Part shown: positions 58,426 to 64,000 of the stretch, piece by piece
How the letters are laid out: every line of letters begins with the position of its first letter
Position numbering within the stretch: position 1 is the stretch's first letter
Assembly (NCBI RefSeq): GCF_036323735.1
Contig: NC_086034.1
Coordinates: 10,903,001-10,967,000 of the forward strand
Length of the DNA: 64,000 nt
Source of the DNA: Rattus norvegicus
Taxonomy: Eukaryota; Chordata; Mammalia; Rodentia; Muridae
Reading direction: 5' to 3'
Notes under the pieces: model-generated
Databases searched by the model: none
What the model saw: the letters and a program-made list of their open reading frames with translations, nothing else
What the model was told of the DNA's origin: nothing
Position numbers and translations under genes: made by a program

Positions 58426-59286
58426 TTCCCAGGAAGTTTAATTGCCTTAAACTTTCAGTTTATTTTGTCTCAGAGTATAGACTGTCTTGGCGAATGTGAA
58501 CTGAAAAAGAGAGACTATTCTAACGGTGATGGCTGTAGCGTTCTAGACCTTATATTACCCACGCAGTTGACAAGAATTAGTTTGTGCTAAAAGAATTTTT
58601 AACTTTAGATATGGTTTGATCATATTCTTCTTGTTCTCCAAGTCCTTCCATAATCTTCTCCACTTTTATATTCACCCAGCATAATATTCTTTCTCAAAAA
58701 ACAAAAACCCAATACAGCAGCAAAAAGTCACAAGAACAAAAATAAAACATTCACTCATAAATACAAAATAGTATATGGAAGTGTAACCAAATAAAAGCAG
58801 ACAAAAGCCTGTGGAGTCTCTTATATGTTGGTCAACTACTTCAGGTCATGAACCTACCTGGAGTGGTTGATATACCCAGTGTTACTTCATTGAGGAAAAC
58901 TGATTTCCCCTCTCCAAGCAGGTATAAATGACAGTCAGTTGTTAACCTTTACCCTATTAGGTAGAATTTCATTCATTCATTTATTCATTCTCTCAAGATT
59001 CCCATACAAATGCAAAACTGGAGGCATGCAGAGGACCTAGTGCGTGCTGCCGCCACTCTGTAAGTTCATATGAGCTTGGCTTATGTCGATTTAGAGGGGA
59101 GGGATGGGATCAAAACATCCCATTTAGAGCTGAGTGCTCCAAAGCTCGCATTCCCTGTGTAATGTGTATATGTGGGTCTCTCTATTTGTTCCCATGCACT
59201 GCAGGAGGAAGCTTCTTTAAAGATGACTGAACAAGTTATTCATCTAGAAATATAGGAAATATATATCATTATGACTCATTGTACCA
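58426..59286. other. Unassigned sequence flanking the young L1
   Basis: No gene or named repeat. The last bases, 'gactcattgtacc', are the left part of the L1 target site; its partner lies beyond the window. Confidence 0.4.
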
Positions 59287-59361
59287 TTTATTTGTTTATT
59301 TATTTATTTTTTTTATATACTTGAGTATTTCTTATATACATTTCAAGTGCTATTCCCTTTC

Positions 59362-59460
59362 CCGGTTTCCGGGCAAACATCTCCCTCCCCCCTCCCCTTC
59401 CTTATGGGTGTTCCCCTCCCAACCCTCCCCCCATTGCCGCCCTCCCCCCATAGACTAGTT
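59362..59460 (-). other. G-rich polypurine tract of the L1 3' UTR
   Basis: On the element's sense strand many runs of 3-6 G are separated by 1-8 bases, for example GGGGGGAGGG and GGGGAGGGGGG. Such tracts are a known feature of mammalian L1 3' UTRs and can fold into G-quadruplexes. Confidence 0.85.
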
Positions 59461-60023
59461 CACTGGGGGTTCAGTCTTAGCAGGACCCAGGGCTTCCCCT
59501 TCCACTGGTGCTCTTACTAGGATATTCATTGCTACCTGTGGGGTCAGAGTCCAGGGTCAGTCCATGTATAGTCTTTAGGTAGTGGCTTAGTCCCTGGAAG
59601 CTCTGGTTGCTTGGCATTGTTGTACATATGGGGTCTCGAGCCCCTTCAAGCTCTTCCAGTTCTTTCTCTGATTCCTTCAACGGGGGTCCTATTCTCAGTT
59701 CAGTGGTTTGCTGATGGCATTCGCCTCTGTATTTGCTGTATTCTGGCTGTGTCTCTCAGGAGCAATCTACATCCGGCTCCTGTCGGTCTGCACTTCTTTG
59801 CTTCATCCATCTTGTCAAATTGGGTGGCTCTATATGTATGGGCCACATGTGGGGCAGGCTCTGAATGGGTGTTCCTTCAGTCTCTGTTTTAATCTTTGCC
59901 TCTCCCTTCCCTGCCAAGGGTATTCTTTTTCCTCATTTAAAGAAGGAGTGAAGCATTCACCTTTTGATCATCCGTCTTGAGTTTCGTTTGTTCTAGGGAT
60001 CTAGGGTAATTCAAGCATTTGGG

Positions 60024-63000
60024 CTAATAGCCACTTATCAATGAGTGCATACCATGTATGTCTTTCTGTGATTGGGTTAGCTCACTCAGGATGATATTTT
60101 CCAGTTCCAACCATTTGCCTACGAATTTCATAAACACGTTGTTTTTGATAGCTGAGTAATATTCCATTGTGTAGATGTACCACATTTTCTGTATCCATTC
60201 CTCTGTTGAAGGGCATCTGGGTTCTTTCCAGTTTCTGGCTATTATAAATAAGGCTGCAATGAACATAGTGGAGCACGTGTCTCTTTTATATGTTGAGGCA
60301 TCTTTTGGGTATATGCCCAAGAGAGGTATAGCTGGATCCTCAGGCAGTTCAATGTCCAATTTTCTGAGGAACCTCCAGACTGATTTCCAGAATGGTTTTA
60401 CCAGTCTGCAATCCCACCAACAATGGAGGAGTGTTCCTCTTTCTCCACATCCTCGCCAGCATCTGCTGTCACCTGAGTTTTTGATCTTAGCCATTCTCAC
60501 TGGTGTGAGGTGAAATCTCAGGGTTGTTTTGATTTGCATTTCCCTTATGACTAAAGATGTTGAACATTTCTTTAGGTGTTTCTCAGCCATTCGGCATTCC
60601 TCAGCTGTGAATTCTTTGTTTAGCTCTGAACCCCATATTTTAATAGGGTTATTTGTTTCCCTGCGGTCTAACTTCTTGAGTTCTTTGTATATTTTGGATA
60701 TAAGGCCTCTATCTGTTGTAGGATTGGTAAAGATCTTTTCCCAATCTGTTGGTTGCCGTTTTGTCCTAACCACAGTGTCCTTTGCCTTACAGAAGCTTTG
60801 CAGTTTTATGAGATCCCATTTGTCGATTCTTGATCTTAGAGCATAAGCCATTGGTGTTTTGTTCAGGAAATTTTTTCCAGTGCCCATGTGTTCCAGATGC
60901 TTCCCTAGTTTTTCTTCTATTAGTTTGAGTGTGTCTGGTTTGATGTGGAGGTCCTTGATCTACTTGGACTTAAGCTTTGTACAGGGTGATAAGGATGGAT
61001 CGATCTGCATTCTTCTACATGTTGCCCTCCAGTTGAACCAGCACCATTTGCTGAAAATGCTATCTTTTTTCCATTTGATGGTTTTGGCTCCTTTGTCAAA
61101 AATCAAGTGACCATAGGTGTGTGGGTTCATTTCTGGGTCTTCAATTCTATTCCATTGGTCTATCTGTCTGTCTCTGTACCAATACCATGCAGTTTTATCA
61201 CTATTGCTCTGTAATACTGCTTGAGTTCAGGGATAGTGATTCCCCCTGAAGTCCTTTTATTGTTGAGGATAGCTTTAGCTATCCTGGGTTTTTTGTTATT
61301 CCAGATGAATTTGCAAATTGTTCTGTCTAACTCTTTGAAGAATTGGATTGGTATTTTGATGGGGATTGCATTGAATCTGTAGATTGCTTTTGGTAAAATG
61401 GCCATTTTTACTATATTAATCCTGCCAATCCATGAGCATAGGAGATCTTTCCATCTTCTGAGGTCTTCTTCAATTTCTTTCCTCAGTGTCTTGAAGTTCT
61501 TATTGTACAGATCTTTTACTTGCTCAGTTAAAGTCACACCAAGGTACTTTATATTATTTGGGTCTATTATGAAGGGTGTCGTTTCCCTAATTTCTTTCTC
61601 GGCTTGTTTCTCTTTTGTATAGAGGAAGGCAACTGATTTATTTGAGTTAATTTTATACCCAGCCACTTTGCTGAAGTTGTTTATCAGCTTTAGTAGTTCT
61701 CTGGTGGAACTTTTGGGATCACTTAAATATACTATCATGTCATCTGCAAATAGTGATATTTTGACCTCTTCTTTTCTGATCTGCATCCCCTTGATCTCCT
61801 TTTGTTGTCTGATTGCTCTGGCTAGAACTTCAAGAACTATATTGAATAAGTAGGGAGAGAGTGGGCAGCCTTGTCTAGTCCCTGATTTTAGTGGGATTGC
61901 TTCAAGTTTCTCTCCATTTAGTTTAATGTTAGCAACTGGTTTGCTGTATATGGCTTTTACTATGTTTAGGTATGGGCCTTGAATTCCTATTCTTTCCAGG
62001 ACTTTTATCATGAAGGGGTGTTGAATTTTGTCAAATGCTTTCTCAGCATCTAATGAAATGATCATGTGGTTCTGTTCTTTCAGTTTGTTTATATAATGGA
62101 TCACGTTGATGGTTTTCCGTATATTAAACCATCCCTGCATGCCTGGGATGAAGCCTACTTGATCATGGTGGATGATTGTTTTGATGTGCTCTTGAATTCG
62201 GTTTGCCAGAATTTTATTGAGTATTTTTGCGTCGATATTCATAAGGGAAATTGGTCTGAAGTTCTCTTTCTTTGTTGTGTCTTTGTGTGGTTTAGGTATA
62301 AGAGTAATTGTGGCTTCTTGAAGGTATTCGGTAGTGATCCATCACTTTCAATTTTGTGGAATAGTTTGGATAATATTGGTATTAGGTCTTCTATGAAGGT
62401 TTGATAGAACTCTGCACTAAACCTGTCTGGACCTGGGCTCTTTTTGGTTGGGAGACCTTTAATGACTGCTTCTATTTCCTTAGGAGTTATGAGGTTGTTT
62501 AACTGGTTTATCTGTTCCTGATTTAACTTCGATACCTGGTATCTGTCTAGGAAATTGTCCATTTCCTGAAGATTTTCAAGTTTTGTTGAATATAGGTTTT
62601 TATAGTAAGATCTGATGATTTTTTGAATTTCCTCTGAATCTGTAGTTATGTCTCCCTTTTCATTTCTGATTTTGTTAATTTGGACGCACTCTCTGTGTCC
62701 TCTCGTTAGTCTGGCTAAGGGTTTATCTATCTTGTTGATTTTCTCAAAGAACCAACTTTTGGTTCTGTTGATTCTTTCTATGGTCCTTTTTGTTTCTACT
62801 TGGTTGATTTCAGCTCTGAGTTTGATTATTTCCTGCCTTCTACTCCTCCTCGGTGTATTTGCTTCTTTTTGTTCTAGAGCTTTTAGGTGTGCTGTCAAGC
62901 TGCAGACATATGCTCTTTCCTGTTTCTTTCTGCAGGCACTCAGCGCTATGAGTTTTCCTCTTAGCACAGCTTTCATTGTGTCCCATAAGTTTGGGTATGT

Positions 63001-63849
63001 TGTACCTTCATTTTCATTAAATTCTAAAAAGTTTTTAATTTCTTTCTTTATTTCTTCTTTGACCAGGTTATCATTGAGTAGAGCATTGTTCAATTTCCAC
63101 GTATATGTGGGCATTCTTCTCTTATTGTTATTGAAGACCAGTTTTAGGCCGTGGTGGTCCGATAGCACGCATGGGATTATTTCTATCTTTCTGTACCTGT
63201 TGAGGCCCGTTTTTTGACCAATTATATGGTCAATTTTGGAGAAAGTACCATGAGGAGCTGAGAAGAAGGTATATCCTTTTGCTTTAGGATAGAATGTTCT
63301 ATAAATATCCGTTAAGTCCATTTGGCTCATGACTTCTCTTAGTCTGTCGACATCACTGTTTAATTTCCGTTTCCATGATCTGTCCATTGATGAGAGTGGG
63401 GTGTTGAAATCTCCCACTATTATTGTGTGAGGTGCAATGTGTGTTTTGAGCTTTAGTAAGGTTTCTTTTACGTATGTAGGTGCCCTTGTATTTGGGGCAT
63501 AGATATTTAGGATTGAGAGTTCATCTTGGTGGATTTTTCCTTTGATGAATGTGAAGTGTCCTTCCTTATCTGTTTTGATGACTTTTAGTTGGAAATTGAT
63601 TTTATTTGATATTAGAATGGCTACTCCAGCTTGCTTCTTCTGACCATTTGCTTGGAAAGTTGTTTTCCAGCCTTTCACTCTGAGGTAGTGTCTGTCTTTG
63701 TCTCTGAGGTGTGTTTCCTGTAGGCAGCAGAATGCAGGGTCCTCGTTGCGTATCCAGTTTGTTAATCTATGTCTTTTTATTGGGGAGCTGAGGCCATTGA
63801 TATTGAGAGATATTAAGGAATAGTGATTATTGCTTCCCGTTATATTCAT
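60024..63849 (-). pseudogene. L1 ORF2 (endonuclease-reverse transcriptase), inactivated
   Basis: ORF2 protein nicks target DNA and copies L1 and SINE RNA by target-primed reverse transcription. The endonuclease domain (63849 to about 63130) shows LQETHL, VGDFNTPLS and LSDHHGLKL, the catalytic segments. The RT domain (about 62300-61500) shows GTRQGCPLSP and the catalytic FADDMIVYL. The C-terminal zinc knuckle, CX3CX7HX4C (CWRGCGERGTLLHCWWDC), lies near 60480-60430. The last frame ends IHGMHSLISGY with the stop at 60024. Lesions are a frameshift near 62317 that ends the first frame at 62239, loss of one base in the run at 61193-61196, and a stop at 60960-60962 between RT and C-terminal parts. 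The ATG at 63847-63849 is chosen because it opens the frame just before ITGSNN. The copy should not be active. Confidence 0.95.
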
Positions 63850-64000
63850 ATTTGGATGTGAGGTTATGTTTGTGTGCTTTCATTCTCTTTGTTTTGTTGC
63901 CAAGACGATTAGTTTCTTGCTTCTTCTAGGGTATAGCTTGCCTCCTTATGTTGGGCTTTACCATTTATTATCCTTTGTAGTGCTGGATTTGTAGAAAGAT

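Larger units (their letters stand above)
59287..64000 (-). mobile_element. L1 LINE (murid, relatively young), 5' part outside the window
   Basis: An antisense A-rich tail (59287-59320) is followed by the L1 3' UTR to 60023 and ORF2 to 63849. The last 150 bases hold the sequence upstream of ORF2. ORF2 spans 3.83 kb, close to 1,275 codons, as in intact murid L1s, and only three disabling lesions are visible. This makes it by far the best-preserved element in the window. The 5' end, ORF1 and second target-site copy cannot be seen. Confidence 0.97.

Noticed and set aside
62648..63217. 189-codon plus-strand frame
   Set aside because: It is the antisense shadow of L1 ORF2.

Overview
The window is mammalian nuclear DNA from a murid rodent, most probably rat (Rattus norvegicus). 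Three ID (BC1-derived) SINEs carry perfect 14-15 bp target-site duplications. B1, B2, B3 and B4-type SINEs, murid L1 3' ends, MaLR (MT-type) LTRs and very long dinucleotide tracts also occur throughout. Rat is preferred over mouse because young ID copies are frequent; this species call is an inference. I find no intact protein-coding gene, no convincing exon set, no CRISPR array and no structured RNA gene outside SINEs. The window reads as intergenic or deep intronic sequence built from layered transposon insertions.

Layout. 1-8 kb holds decayed SINE and L1 relics, a processed Rpl7 pseudogene at about 2.15-3.0 kb, an ancient L1 at 5.0-7.2 kb and a MaLR LTR at 7.3-7.7 kb. 8-16 kb has a young ID insertion, a young B2 whose tail became a microsatellite, and another ancient L1 at 12.9-15 kb. 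16.6-21 kb has an L2 relic, an LTR-like rodent repeat and a MIR. 22-34 kb is a mix of B2, B4 and MaLR pieces, a TATA-bearing solo LTR (28.97-29.4 kb), a truncated L1 inserted into an ID/B4-type element (29.9-30.4 kb), an ancient L1 RT relic and a B2 with a clean duplication.

35.1-41.7 kb is the most structured region. It is an old endogenous retrovirus-like element on the minus strand, with two ~628-bp LTRs and a primer-binding site matching the 3' end of tRNA-Gln. Its interior has no gag or pol reading frame that I recognise. Its downstream LTR was split by a 1.56-kb L1 that carries its own 123-bp tandem duplication, and its interior holds a second, unrelated solo LTR. 43-58 kb continues with rodent repeats, a three-unit ~54-bp minisatellite, a large CA-rich array, a twin-primed (5'-inverted) L1 and another ancient L1 cut by an ID. 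59.29-64 kb is the 3' part of a much younger minus-strand L1 with a nearly full-length ORF2, broken by two frameshifts and one stop. It runs off the right edge.

I did not find a previously undescribed biological system. The observations worth checking are structural: nested insertions, the inverted L1, the tandem duplications, and the two LTR families with visible promoter signals.
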